A stretch of DNA of 64,000 nucleotides from Streptomyces shenzhenensis. Lineage in GTDB: Bacteria > Actinomycetota > Actinomycetes > Streptomycetales > Streptomycetaceae. Below, piece after piece: positions 43,374 to 51,429 of this stretch; the first letter of the stretch is position 1; each line of letters starts with the position of its first letter. The translations under genes were made by a program, and so were the position numbers. The DNA is taken from positions 124,001-188,000 of the forward strand of contig NZ_JAJONF010000011.1 in the NCBI RefSeq assembly GCF_021462265.1, given 5' to 3'. The notes under the pieces were generated by a model, which did not search any database, had not been told where the DNA came from, and saw only the letters and a program-made list of their open reading frames with translations.

Positions 43374-43919
43374 TCAGGAGCCGGGACCCGTGGCCCCGGG
43401 AGGCGCGGCTGGTCCAGGCGTATCCGGCGTGGCGGTGGCGCCGGGCCCCGTGGGCAGGGCGGCGCAGACCGCGTCCAGGACGGACGCGTACGGGGTGCCG
43501 AAGTCGGTGAGCCGGCACCGGAGCCGTGCCAGGCAGTCGCGGTGCTCGGTGAGCAGGCCGGTGTTGCCGGTGCGGGCCGTGAACTCCAGGACGGCGGGGA
43601 GGAAGTCCGGCAGCTCCTCGCCCGTGAACTCCATGCCGTACGCCTTGTAGACGTCCTGGAGCCGGACCAGCGACATGCCGCGGCGCCGGGTGTCGTCGTC
43701 CCGCCACCGGCTGAGGTGGAGGCTGTGCCGGTTCTTGGAGTCGAAGACCTGCACGTAGTGCGCGGCCAGCTCCGGGGGCGGGGTCACCGTCGCGTGGTCG
43801 GTGAACTCCCGCAGTTGCGGGGCGGCTTCCCGCAGCAGCGGCAGCCGGGCTATGAAGTCGTCGTCCGGGTAGGTCAGACAGAGTGCCGCCGCCTGGTAGA
43901 ACACCGCGTCCGAGGGCAT
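43374..43919 (-). CDS. narJ: Nitrate reductase molybdenum cofactor assembly chaperone NarJ (orphan)
   Basis: This 181-residue protein is a NarJ-type (TorD superfamily) chaperone that prepares the catalytic subunit NarG for cofactor insertion. Family features are FYQAAALCLTYPDDDFIARLPLL, AAHYVQVFDSKNRHSLHLSRWRDDDTRRRGMSLVRLQDVYKAYGMEF and ELPDFLPAVLEFTA. The ATG at 43919 has GGAGG 5 nt upstream. Normally narJ lies between narH and narI; here there is no narI downstream (dnaK ends 64 nt away) and no intact narGH upstream. It may be a relic of a lost nar operon or may serve another nar set elsewhere in the genome. Confidence 0.9.
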   Translation of the reverse strand: MPSDAVFYQAAALCLTYPDDDFIARLPLLREAAPQLREFTDHATVTPPPELAAHYVQVFDSKNRHSLHLSRWRDDDTRRRGMSLVRLQDVYKAYGMEFTGEELPDFLPAVLEFTARTGNTGLLTEHRDCLARLRCRLTDFGTPYASVLDAVCAALPTGPGATATPDTPGPAAPPGATGPGS

Positions 43920-44425
43920 CAGTCCTCCTTCGCATCGTCGGGAGTGCCGGCGGTCCGCCGTGGGCCGTCTGCACGGACCGTGGAGGTTCTCCACCGGCAC
44001 CACGGGGAGCGGCGTCCGCGCCGAGTTCTGGCCGAAGGGACCGTCGCCGACCACGCCGGGGCCGCCGTCGACGGGGAGGCCGCAGGTACCGGTCCTGGTA
44101 CTCGGCGACCGCCGGCGGCCGGGGCCGGGGCCGGTGCCCGGCCTCGGCCTGCTCCGGCCGCGTGCGCCGACGGCAGAGGAGATCGCCGCACCCGGCTCCG
44201 TGCCGGGGCCCGGCCGCCGGCCAGGGCCGCACTGCGCGGGCCTGGCTCGGGCCCGCCGGACCGGAAGGACCGGAAGCGCCGGAAGCAGCGGCCGGCGCTC
44301 GGCAGCGCCGCACCCGGCTCCTTCGGCGGTGTCCGCGTGTCCGTCACGTCAGCTCCTTGGCTCACCCGTCACTTCGACGCTAGGGGCGAGCCCGGGAACG
44401 CACCTGTCCAGGGCGCCCGGACGGG
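43920..44425. other. Gene-free region upstream of orphan narJ, possibly decayed nar DNA
   Basis: This 506-bp gap has no convincing gene. The narJ frame stays open upstream to 44054 and reads GQNSARTPLPVVPVENLHG, which could be the remains of a preceding coding region. A 16-bp direct repeat (CGCCGCACCCGGCTCC at 44184-44199 and 44306-44321) and short CCGGAAG iterations (44260-44290) are present. The promoter of narJ must also lie here. Confidence 0.45.
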
Positions 44426-45253
44426 TCAGACCTTGCGGGCGACACCGCCGTACACCGGCACGATGCCCTCCGCCTGTATGGCCACGTCCACCGGCTCCGG
44501 ACGCCAGCCGGAGACCGGGATCACCCCCGGTCCGAGCAGCTCGAGGCCGTCGAAGAAGCGGGAGAACTCGGGCAGCGCACGCGGGTGGAACGGCGTCCCG
44601 CCGCGCCGGAAGTTCTCCGCCGCCCGCGCGATCGCCTCCGGGCTGAGATCCGGGGTGACCTGGGAGAGGATCAGGTGGCTGCCCGGCGCCAGCGCGTCGA
44701 CGTACCCGCGCAGCAGGCCGTACACGTCGTCGCCGTCCGGGTCGTCGTCGAGGTAGTGGGTCAGCGCCACCAGCGACAGCGAGACGGGCTCCTCGAAGTC
44801 CAGGGTCTCGGCGGCCCGGGCCAGCAGGGTGTCGACGTCACGGACGTCGGCGTGCACGTACGCGGTGCTGCCCTCGTCCGTGCCCCGCAGCAGCGCCTCC
44901 GCGTGGCGCAGCACGATCGGGTCGTTGTCCGCGTACACCACCCTGGACTCCGGCGCCACACCCTGCGCCACCTGGTGCAGGTTCGGCTCGGTCGGGATGC
45001 CCGTGCCGATGTCCAGGAACTGCCGGGTGCCGGCCTCCGCGACCGTCCGCACGGCCCGCTGCATGAACCGGCGGTTGGCGCGCGCCCCGCGCAGCACGGT
45101 GCCGTCCACGGCGAGGATCCGCCGGGCCAGCTGCTCGTCCACCGGATAGTTGTCCTTGCCGCCCAGCCACCAGTCGTACACCCGCGCCGGATGCGGCCGG
45201 CTCGTGTCGATCGCGGTCGGGACGGGCTCGGGCTCGGGCTCGGGCGCTGTCAC
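44426..45253 (-). CDS. SAM-dependent methyltransferase (DUF574 / PF04672 type)
   Basis: This 275-residue protein belongs to the actinobacterial S-adenosylmethionine methyltransferase family formerly called DUF574. Landmarks are SRPHPARVYDWWLGGKDNYPVDE, ARANRRFMQRAVRTVAEAG, the SAM-binding FLDIGTGIPTEPNLHQVAQ, VVYADNDPIVLRHAEALL and SLVALTHYLDDDPDG. The substrate is unknown. The GTG start at 45253 follows GAGGAG. It sits 17 nt after the XRE regulator gene, a pairing seen often in Streptomyces, and is probably controlled by it. Confidence 0.9.
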   Translation of the reverse strand: MTAPEPEPEPVPTAIDTSRPHPARVYDWWLGGKDNYPVDEQLARRILAVDGTVLRGARANRRFMQRAVRTVAEAGTRQFLDIGTGIPTEPNLHQVAQGVAPESRVVYADNDPIVLRHAEALLRGTDEGSTAYVHADVRDVDTLLARAAETLDFEEPVSLSLVALTHYLDDDPDGDDVYGLLRGYVDALAPGSHLILSQVTPDLSPEAIARAAENFRRGGTPFHPRALPEFSRFFDGLELLGPGVIPVSGWRPEPVDVAIQAEGIVPVYGGVARKV

Positions 45254-45270
45254 GGTCCCTGCTCCTCACA

Positions 45271-46134
45271 TCAGATCTTGTCGCGGTACTCCCGCAGCAG
45301 TTCCTCGGTCCGCTGTGCCGAGGCCGCCCGGGCCGTCATGTGGTCCAGGACCTCCAGATGCGCCTCGACCTCGTCGCGGGAGTCCAGGTACAGGGCGCCG
45401 GTCAGATACTCGGTGAAGACCATGTCGGGCAGCTCCGGCTCGGCGAACCGGAAGAGCGTGAACGGCGCGTACGTCCCCGGGTGCGGGCCGCTCGCGAACT
45501 CGGCGATCTGGAGGGTCACCCGGTCCCGCTCGATGTAGGCGAGGAGCTTGTCGACCTGGTCGCGCATCACCTCGGAGTGGGTGCTCGCCGGGCGCCGCAG
45601 CACCGTCTCGTCCATGATCACCCACAGATGGGGCGGATCGTCCTGCTCCAGCAGCCGCTGCCGGGTCATGCGCAGCGCCACATGCCGCTCGACGGCCGTG
45701 GGATCGCTGTGGCCGATCGTCCCGGCCTCCATCACGGCCCGCGCGTACGCCTCGGTCTGCAACAGGCCGGGAAAGAAGTGCGGTTCGTAGGAGCGGATGA
45801 CCCGGGCGGCGCCCTCCAGGCTCACGTACAGGCTGAACCAGTCCGGCAGCACGTCGTGGAACCGCTGCCACCAGCCCGGCTGGTTGGCCTCCTCCGCGAG
45901 CCGCACGAAAGCGGCCTGCTCCTCCGTGGGCACCCCGTACGTCTCCAGCAGCACCTGGATGTAGGGGATCTTCAGGGCGACCTCGGCCATCTCCATCCGC
46001 CGGACGGTCGCCTGCGCCACCCGCAGTACCCGCGCCGCCTCGTCCCGTCCCAGGCCGGCCGCCTCACGCAGCTCCTGCAGCCGCTTGCCGAGCACGACCT
46101 GCCCTACTGTGGGCGCAGCACGCCGTTCACTCAC
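45271..46134 (-). CDS. XRE family regulator with DUF5753 ligand-binding-like domain
   Basis: This 287-residue protein has an N-terminal helix-turn-helix (VVLGKRLQELREAAGLGRDEAARVLRVAQATVRRMEMAEV, residues 13-52) followed by the DUF5753 domain (from about residue 100; PHFFPGLLQTEAYARAVM, LRMTRQRLLEQDDPPHLWVIMDETVL, VTLQIAEFASGPHPGTYAPFTLFRF). Such regulators are abundant in Streptomyces and are usually paired with small or methyltransferase genes. The usual DUF397 partner is absent here; a DUF574 methyltransferase follows instead. The GTG start has GGGGAGG 6 nt upstream. Confidence 0.92.
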   Translation of the reverse strand: MSERRAAPTVGQVVLGKRLQELREAAGLGRDEAARVLRVAQATVRRMEMAEVALKIPYIQVLLETYGVPTEEQAAFVRLAEEANQPGWWQRFHDVLPDWFSLYVSLEGAARVIRSYEPHFFPGLLQTEAYARAVMEAGTIGHSDPTAVERHVALRMTRQRLLEQDDPPHLWVIMDETVLRRPASTHSEVMRDQVDKLLAYIERDRVTLQIAEFASGPHPGTYAPFTLFRFAEPELPDMVFTEYLTGALYLDSRDEVEAHLEVLDHMTARAASAQRTEELLREYRDKI

Positions 46135-46220
46135 GCCACGCCTCCCCTACGTGCACAAGTACGGGGAGCAGTGTGTCACGGGATGCCGCGTCGCACACCT
46201 GACCGAGGAAACTCCTGGGA

Positions 46221-47060
46221 TCAACTTACCAACGTGTGCAGGTACTTGGCGGTCGCCGGGTCGGCGGGCAGGAACGTCTCGATGGCCAGCTCGGCGACCG
46301 TCACGTCCATCGGCGTGTTGAACGTCGAGATCGACGACACGAACGACAGCACCCGCCCCGCGTGCTCGATCCGCAGCGGCAGCGCGAAGTACGCGACCGG
46401 TCGGGCGGGTTCGGCGGGCTCGTCGACGCCCGCGCCGGCCGGTGCCGAGTAGCCGGCGACTTCCTCGTACAACTCCCGCAACGCCTCCGAGCGGTGCAGT
46501 GCGATCTGGCGTTCCATCTGCTCCAGCAGATGCCCGCGCCACTCGCGCAGGTTGCGGATGCGCGGCGCCAGCCCCTCCGGGTGCAGGGTCAGCCGCATCG
46601 CGTTCGGGGCGGGCGCGAGCAGGGACTCCGGGACGCCCTCCAGGAGCATCGCGATGCCCCGGTTGGCGGCGACCACCGTGTACGTGGCGTCCACGACCAG
46701 CGCCGGATACGGCTCGTAGCCCTGGATCAGCCGCTCCATGCCGTCGCGCAGCGCCGCCAGGGCGGGGTCGTCCAGCGGGGTCTCCGGGTAGCGCGGGGCG
46801 TAACCGGCGGCCAGCAGCAGGGCGTTGCGCTCCCGTACCGGCACGTCCAGGTGCTCGGCCAGCCGGAGCACCATCTCCTCGCTCGGCCGGGACCGGCCCG
46901 TCTCGACGAAGCTGATGTGCCGGGCCGAGGAGTCGGCACGCAGTGCCAGCTCCAGCTGGCTCACCCGCCGCCGCTCCCGCCACGCGCGCAGCAGCGGGCC
47001 GACGCCCTTGCCGTCGGGGGCGGTCGGGGTGGCGGCGGGACCGGACGCGACGATGGTCAT
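46221..47060 (-). CDS. XRE family regulator with MmyB-like ligand domain
   Basis: This 279-residue protein has a helix-turn-helix at residues 20-75 (VGPLLRAWRERRRVSQLELALRADSSARHISFVETGRSRPSEEMVLRLAEHLDVP). A C-terminal MmyB-like domain follows (YPALVVDATYTVVAANRGIAMLLEGV and YFALPLRIEHAGRVLSFVSSISTFNTPMDVTVAELAIETFLPAD). MmyB-like domains have a PAS-like fold and may bind a fatty acid. The gene is divergent from a pterin dehydratase across a 147-bp promoter region; regulation of that neighbour is plausible but unproven. The start at 47060 gives MTIVASGPA. Confidence 0.9.
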   Translation of the reverse strand: MTIVASGPAATPTAPDGKGVGPLLRAWRERRRVSQLELALRADSSARHISFVETGRSRPSEEMVLRLAEHLDVPVRERNALLLAAGYAPRYPETPLDDPALAALRDGMERLIQGYEPYPALVVDATYTVVAANRGIAMLLEGVPESLLAPAPNAMRLTLHPEGLAPRIRNLREWRGHLLEQMERQIALHRSEALRELYEEVAGYSAPAGAGVDEPAEPARPVAYFALPLRIEHAGRVLSFVSSISTFNTPMDVTVAELAIETFLPADPATAKYLHTLVS

Positions 47061-47207
47061 GCCTACGACCGTAGTCGAGGAGCGGCACCCTCGGCGACGC
47101 ACCGGCGACGCGCTGACGGCGGTGTGCGATCGCCGCCCGGCGGACCTGGCCATGGCAGGCTGAACGCACGTACACCCCTCGCCGGTACCCGGGAAGGAAG
47201 CCGCACC

Positions 47208-47513
47208 ATGGCCGTCGCACCGCTGTCGCAGCAGGAGATCGAGGACCGGCTGGCCGAGCTGCCCGGCTGGTCGCAGGAGGGTGACAGGCTCGCCCGCGCC
47301 TACCGCCTCGACTCGCACTTCGCCGCCGTCGCCCTGGTCGTGCACATCGCCCGCATCCAGGACGAGCTCGACCACCACTCCGACCTCACCCTCGGCTACA
47401 ACACCGTCGCGCTCACCGTGAACACCCACAGCGTGGGCGGCGCCGTCACCGGCAAGGACTTCGAACTCGCCCACAGGGTGGAGGACATCGCCGCAGGCCA
47501 CGGAGCACACTGA
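47208..47513 (+). CDS. Pterin-4a-carbinolamine dehydratase family protein
   Basis: This 101-residue protein belongs to the 4a-hydroxytetrahydrobiopterin dehydratase family, which regenerates oxidised pterin cofactor. The family motif is in HIARIQDELDHHSDLTLGYNTVALTVNTHSVGGAVTGKDFELAHRVE, with the histidine pair at DHHSD. The opening LSQQEIEDRLAELPGWSQEGDRLARAYRL is also typical. GGAAGGA precedes the ATG. A methyltransferase gene follows with a 5-nt gap. No pterin-dependent hydroxylase is in the window, so the cofactor it serves is not visible. Confidence 0.9.
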   Translation: MAVAPLSQQEIEDRLAELPGWSQEGDRLARAYRLDSHFAAVALVVHIARIQDELDHHSDLTLGYNTVALTVNTHSVGGAVTGKDFELAHRVEDIAAGHGAH

Positions 47514-47518
47514 GCCGT

Positions 47519-48301
47519 GTGCTCGACTACGACAAGGAAGCCGCCGCCTACGACGCGACCCGCGGCGGGGAGGCCCGCGCCGAGGCAGCCGCCGACGCCG
47601 TCCTCACCCTGATACCCGACCGTGCCCCCGGCTCGGGCGGCACGGAGAGCCCCGGCCGCCCGGCCCGTCTCCTCGACGTCGCCTGCGGCACCGGCATCGT
47701 CACCCGCCGGCTCGCCGCGGCCCGACCCGCGCTCCGGGTCACGGGCGCGGACCGATCACCGGGCATGGCACGGATGGCGGCGACCCGGCTGCCGGGAGCC
47801 GTGCTGCTCGCCGACAGCCGTCGGCTTCCCTTCGCCGACGCCACGTTCGACGCCGTCACGACCGTCTGGCTGCTCCACCTCATGGCGGACGCCACCGAGG
47901 TGCACGCGATCGTCGCCGAGTGCGCGCGGGTGCTGCGGCCCGGCGGGGTGTACGTCACCACCGTCGACAAGGCCGCCGCGCACGACGTCGGCAGCGACAT
48001 CGACGCCGTGCTCGCCGCCCGCCCGCGCCGCCCGGCGTCCGACGCCGCCGCGGATGTGACCGCGTACGCCCTGGCGAGCGGCCTGCGGCCTGCCGGAGAG
48101 GCGGTCTTCACCGGCATCGGCCAGGGCCGCAGCCCCCGCTCCACCCGCGCCGATCTGCGGCGCGGCTGGTTCACGATGCTCCCGCCCGACGACCCCCGCG
48201 CCGAGGAGTTCGCCGAGCGGCTGGCGGCCCTGCCCGACCAGGACCGCCGCCGGCCCGACCCGCGTTTTCGCGTACGGGCGTTCAGGAAGCCGGCGGCCTG
48301 A
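47519..48301 (+). CDS. Class I SAM-dependent methyltransferase
   Basis: This 260-residue protein is a small-molecule class I methyltransferase. Motif I is LLDVACGTGIVTRRLAAARP near residue 51, followed by VTGADRSPGMARMAATRLPG, DSRRLPFADATFDAVTTVWLLHLM and ARVLRPGGVYVTTVD. It opens MLDYDKEAAAYDATRGG, a common start for such enzymes. The GTG at 47519 is five nucleotides after the pterin dehydratase stop and lacks its own ribosome site, so translation is probably coupled. The acceptor is unknown. Confidence 0.88.
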   Translation: MLDYDKEAAAYDATRGGEARAEAAADAVLTLIPDRAPGSGGTESPGRPARLLDVACGTGIVTRRLAAARPALRVTGADRSPGMARMAATRLPGAVLLADSRRLPFADATFDAVTTVWLLHLMADATEVHAIVAECARVLRPGGVYVTTVDKAAAHDVGSDIDAVLAARPRRPASDAAADVTAYALASGLRPAGEAVFTGIGQGRSPRSTRADLRRGWFTMLPPDDPRAEEFAERLAALPDQDRRRPDPRFRVRAFRKPAA

Positions 48302-48467
48302 CCGCCGCCGGCCGTACCGCCCAGCCCACGGCCACCGCCCGCCGGGCCGAGGCCCTCGGCCGGGGCGTGGTCAGCGTCCGCACCGGCGCCGGGAGGTCCG
48401 GCCGGCGGGCGCCCGCCCCGGCACCGGCCCCGACGGGTTCACCGGCTCGGTCCGGGAGCACACCGGA

Positions 48468-48497
48468 GGGGCGCGTGCCCGGTGCGGCACGCGCCCC
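48468..48497. terminator. Terminator hairpin downstream of the GH74 gene
   Basis: A perfect 12-bp inverted repeat (48468-48479 and 48486-48497, loop CGGTGC) begins 6 nt beyond the GH74 stop. It could stop transcripts from both the GH74 gene (minus) and the convergent methyltransferase gene (plus). Confidence 0.8.
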
Positions 48498-48503
48498 CGC
48501 TTC

Positions 48504-51167
48504 TCAGGCGACCGCGCAGGTCTGGTCGCCCAGCTTGAAGGCGGTGGGTTCCGTGTTGCTGCCGGTCCATGTACCCGTGAAGCCGAAGGACACCGAGGAA
48601 CCGGAGGCCACCGTGCCGTTCCAGCCGACGTTCCTGGCTGTCACGGCTGTGCCGGACTGGGTCCAGTCGGCGTTCCAGAGCTGTCCGACGGTCTGCCCGT
48701 CGGGGAAGGACCAGCCGAGGGACCAGCCGCTCCAGGCCGTGGAGCCGGTGTTGGTGAGCCGGACGTCCGCCTGGAAGCCGCCCGTCCACTGGTTGGTGAC
48801 GGTGTAGGCGACCGTGCAGGCACCGGAGGGCGTGGGACCGGTGCCCCCGCCATCGTCGCCTCCGCCCCCGCCGGTGTCGGACGTGTCTCCGTAGATCACG
48901 CCCCGGCCGTTCGTCGAGACGTACACCCGGCCCCAGACGCGCGGGTCACCGGTGATGGCAGCGCCGGTCCAGCCCCACTGGTGGGCGTCGTCGTTGATGC
49001 GGGTCCAGGTCGAACCCCTGTCCGTGGAGCGGAAGATGCCGCGTACCCCGCCGATCTTCGCGCTGGTGTAAAGGGTTTGGTACGAGGCTCCCGGCGCCGC
49101 CTTGCCGAAGCCGATCGTGTCGGCCTGGTCGACGTTCGCGAGCCTGGTGAAGCTCGTGCCGCCGTCGGTCGAGTGCCACAGGCCGTACGCGCCGTCCGCC
49201 GCCCCGCCGGCCAGCCATACGTCGCCCTTGGTCCCGGGCAGGGCCTTGAACCGTACGCTGTCACCGCTCGGCAGTCCGGTAGCGGCGGACGCCGTGAAGG
49301 TCGCCCCGCCGTCCGTGCTCACGTAGAACTTCCCGGACTTGAAGCCGTAGAAGGTTCTGGGATCGACACGGTCGGACTCGACGGCCGTGCCCGCCGGGAT
49401 CCCGCTCGACGCCGCCCAGGACGAGCCGAAGCCCGTCGCGTACTGCACGCCGGTGCCGGCCGGGCTCCACACGAACCGGCTCCCGTCGGCGGCGGCCGCG
49501 ACCGTGCCGCCGCCGCTCACCCCCGAGGGATCCGTCCCCCCGAACCAGTTGGCGCCGTTGTCCGTCGAGAACGCGATGTGCGGACCGGAGTCCAGATCAC
49601 CCACCCGGACCACCGTGTCCGGGTTCGCCTCGGCGAAGTCCAGGCTCGTGGTCGTCGTGAACGTCGGGGACGTGTACATCATCGACGGGACCTTGGTCAG
49701 ATCCGTGTGGCGGAAGCCGCCGATGTCACCCAGCGCGCTGAAGAGCTGGGCCCCGCCGGACGGGGGAGCGGCCAGGTCGTTGACCGCGGTCTCCTCCAGG
49801 CCCTGCACCATCGGCCTGACCGTGAACTGGCCGCCGCTGTCCCACTGCGTCAGATCCTCGGTGCCGAACAGCGTCGCCCCCGTCCCGTACATCATCCGGT
49901 CCGAGTCGAACGGGTCGATCTCCAGCGCCTCCGTCATCCACCCCAGTTTCGGGCTCTGTTCGGGCGGCGACGGGTTCGCGCCGAAGGTCAGCCAGGGAGA
50001 GGACGAGACGTCGATGGTGTAGCGGTTCGAGCGGTTCGGGTACGACGTGTAGTCCCACGCCTTCGTCCAGGTCGCCCCGCTGTCCGTGGAGCGGAAGAGC
50101 TGCGTGTCCGGCCACCAGGAGCTGTACGCCGTCGCCATCACCGTGCCGGGGTGCTGCCGGTCGACCGTCAGCCCGGAGAAGCCGTAGTACGTGTCGGCCT
50201 CCGCGACCGGGCTGATGTCCGTCCAGGTGCCGGTCGCCGTCGCGTACCGCCACAGCCGGCCCTTGCCGCCGTCGTACGGACCGCCCTTGTCGCTGTAGGC
50301 GAGGTAGAGGTAGCCGTTCGCCGCGTCCAGCACGCCCTTGTGGGCGAGGTACCCGGTGGGCTGACCGGCGAGCCTCGTCCAGGTCGCGCCCGCGTCCGTC
50401 GAGCGGTACACCGCGTTGTCCTTGTCGGCGACCCCGACGTAGATCGTCTTCGTCGCCGTACCGGCCGTACCGGTCGACTCGTCGAAGGTGACCCACACGA
50501 TGCCCTGGTTGTCGGAGGCGTAGCCGGTGGTGTCGGTCGGATCCTGCACGTAGGTGCCCACGTCGGGGAAGTCCGTCACCTGGGACCAGGTCACCCCGGA
50601 GTCCGTGGACCGCCACAGGCCGTTGCCGCTGGGCGCGCCCAGGTACAGCACGCTGTCCTTGTTCGGGTCGATCGCCAGCCGCTCGCCCATGCCCCGGCCG
50701 GGCATGTTGCCGCCCAGCTTGAACGGCAGGTCGGTCTTCTGCCAGCTGGCGCCCCGGTCGGACGAGCGCAGCACGGCACCGTCGGTCGGGTCCCAGCTGT
50801 TGGTGTACGTCCCGACGGCCGCGTACACCTTGTCCGGGTCGGCGGAGTCGGAGGCCAGACTCACCACCCCCGTGTGCCCCCACTCGTCCCACCCGACCGA
50901 GTCCAGCAGCGGCGTCCAGGTCTTCGTCGCCTCCGACCACCGGTAGGCACCGCCGATGTCGGTACGGGCGTAGGCGAGGTTCTTCTCCGAGCGGTTGAAC
51001 ACGATGCCCGGCACGAATCCACCGCCGTCTATCCGGGCGTTGTGCCAGGTGTAGGTGTCGGCGGCGAGCGTCACCTTCGGGGCGCTCGTGGCGAGAGCGG
51101 GCGGCGCGCCGGCGAGCAGGCCGGCCGTGAGCGCGAGCACCGCTGTGAGGATGCGGGTTCTTCGCAC
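48504..51167 (-). CDS. GH74 xyloglucanase with C-terminal CBM2
   Basis: This 887-residue secreted enzyme has a signal peptide (MRRTRILTAVLALTAGLLAGAPPALA), a GH74 double seven-bladed propeller (about residues 35-770) and a CBM2 (about 785-887; CTVAYTVTNQWTGGFQADVRLTNTG). GH74 enzymes hydrolyse xyloglucan or beta-glucan. Repeated Asp-box-like RSTDxGATW blocks mark the propeller, as in SSDRGASW, STDSGVTW, STDAGATW and STDSGATW. A Gly/Asp-rich linker (DTGGGGGDDGGGTGPTPSG) joins the modules. It is the leftmost gene of the cellulase island and is transcribed in the same direction as the GH48 gene. The start at 51167 gives a classical signal peptide. Confidence 0.95.
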   Translation of the reverse strand: MRRTRILTAVLALTAGLLAGAPPALATSAPKVTLAADTYTWHNARIDGGGFVPGIVFNRSEKNLAYARTDIGGAYRWSEATKTWTPLLDSVGWDEWGHTGVVSLASDSADPDKVYAAVGTYTNSWDPTDGAVLRSSDRGASWQKTDLPFKLGGNMPGRGMGERLAIDPNKDSVLYLGAPSGNGLWRSTDSGVTWSQVTDFPDVGTYVQDPTDTTGYASDNQGIVWVTFDESTGTAGTATKTIYVGVADKDNAVYRSTDAGATWTRLAGQPTGYLAHKGVLDAANGYLYLAYSDKGGPYDGGKGRLWRYATATGTWTDISPVAEADTYYGFSGLTVDRQHPGTVMATAYSSWWPDTQLFRSTDSGATWTKAWDYTSYPNRSNRYTIDVSSSPWLTFGANPSPPEQSPKLGWMTEALEIDPFDSDRMMYGTGATLFGTEDLTQWDSGGQFTVRPMVQGLEETAVNDLAAPPSGGAQLFSALGDIGGFRHTDLTKVPSMMYTSPTFTTTTSLDFAEANPDTVVRVGDLDSGPHIAFSTDNGANWFGGTDPSGVSGGGTVAAAADGSRFVWSPAGTGVQYATGFGSSWAASSGIPAGTAVESDRVDPRTFYGFKSGKFYVSTDGGATFTASAATGLPSGDSVRFKALPGTKGDVWLAGGAADGAYGLWHSTDGGTSFTRLANVDQADTIGFGKAAPGASYQTLYTSAKIGGVRGIFRSTDRGSTWTRINDDAHQWGWTGAAITGDPRVWGRVYVSTNGRGVIYGDTSDTGGGGGDDGGGTGPTPSGACTVAYTVTNQWTGGFQADVRLTNTGSTAWSGWSLGWSFPDGQTVGQLWNADWTQSGTAVTARNVGWNGTVASGSSVSFGFTGTWTGSNTEPTAFKLGDQTCAVA

Positions 51168-51429
51168 GGTGGGGTCCTTCCATCAGGGAGACGTGCGAGG
51201 ACCGGGCGGCCCCCAGTGCGGGTGGGGGCCGCCCGGCCGGGGTCCCGTCGTCCGGTGACGGGACACGCACACGGAGCTTCCAGACGGTTCCGCGAGAAGT
51301 ACGGTGCCTGTACCGGGCCCCCGAAGGAGCGCGGTGCTGCCGGTAGGTGCGGCTACCGCCACAGGAGCGCGACCAGCCACCACCGACCCGCAGCCGCCAC
51401 GGCCCGACCCGCGGAGCGTCCGGCGGGGA

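Noticed and set aside
43919..44365. Minus-strand 148-codon frame upstream of narJ as a gene
   Set aside because: The translation is Arg/Pro/Ala-rich without a domain or ribosome site; it is better treated as non-coding or decayed DNA.
51240..51300. CebR box upstream of the GH74 gene
   Set aside because: The closest match (GGAGCTTCCAG) is not a good fit to the 14-bp palindrome in sequence or spacing.
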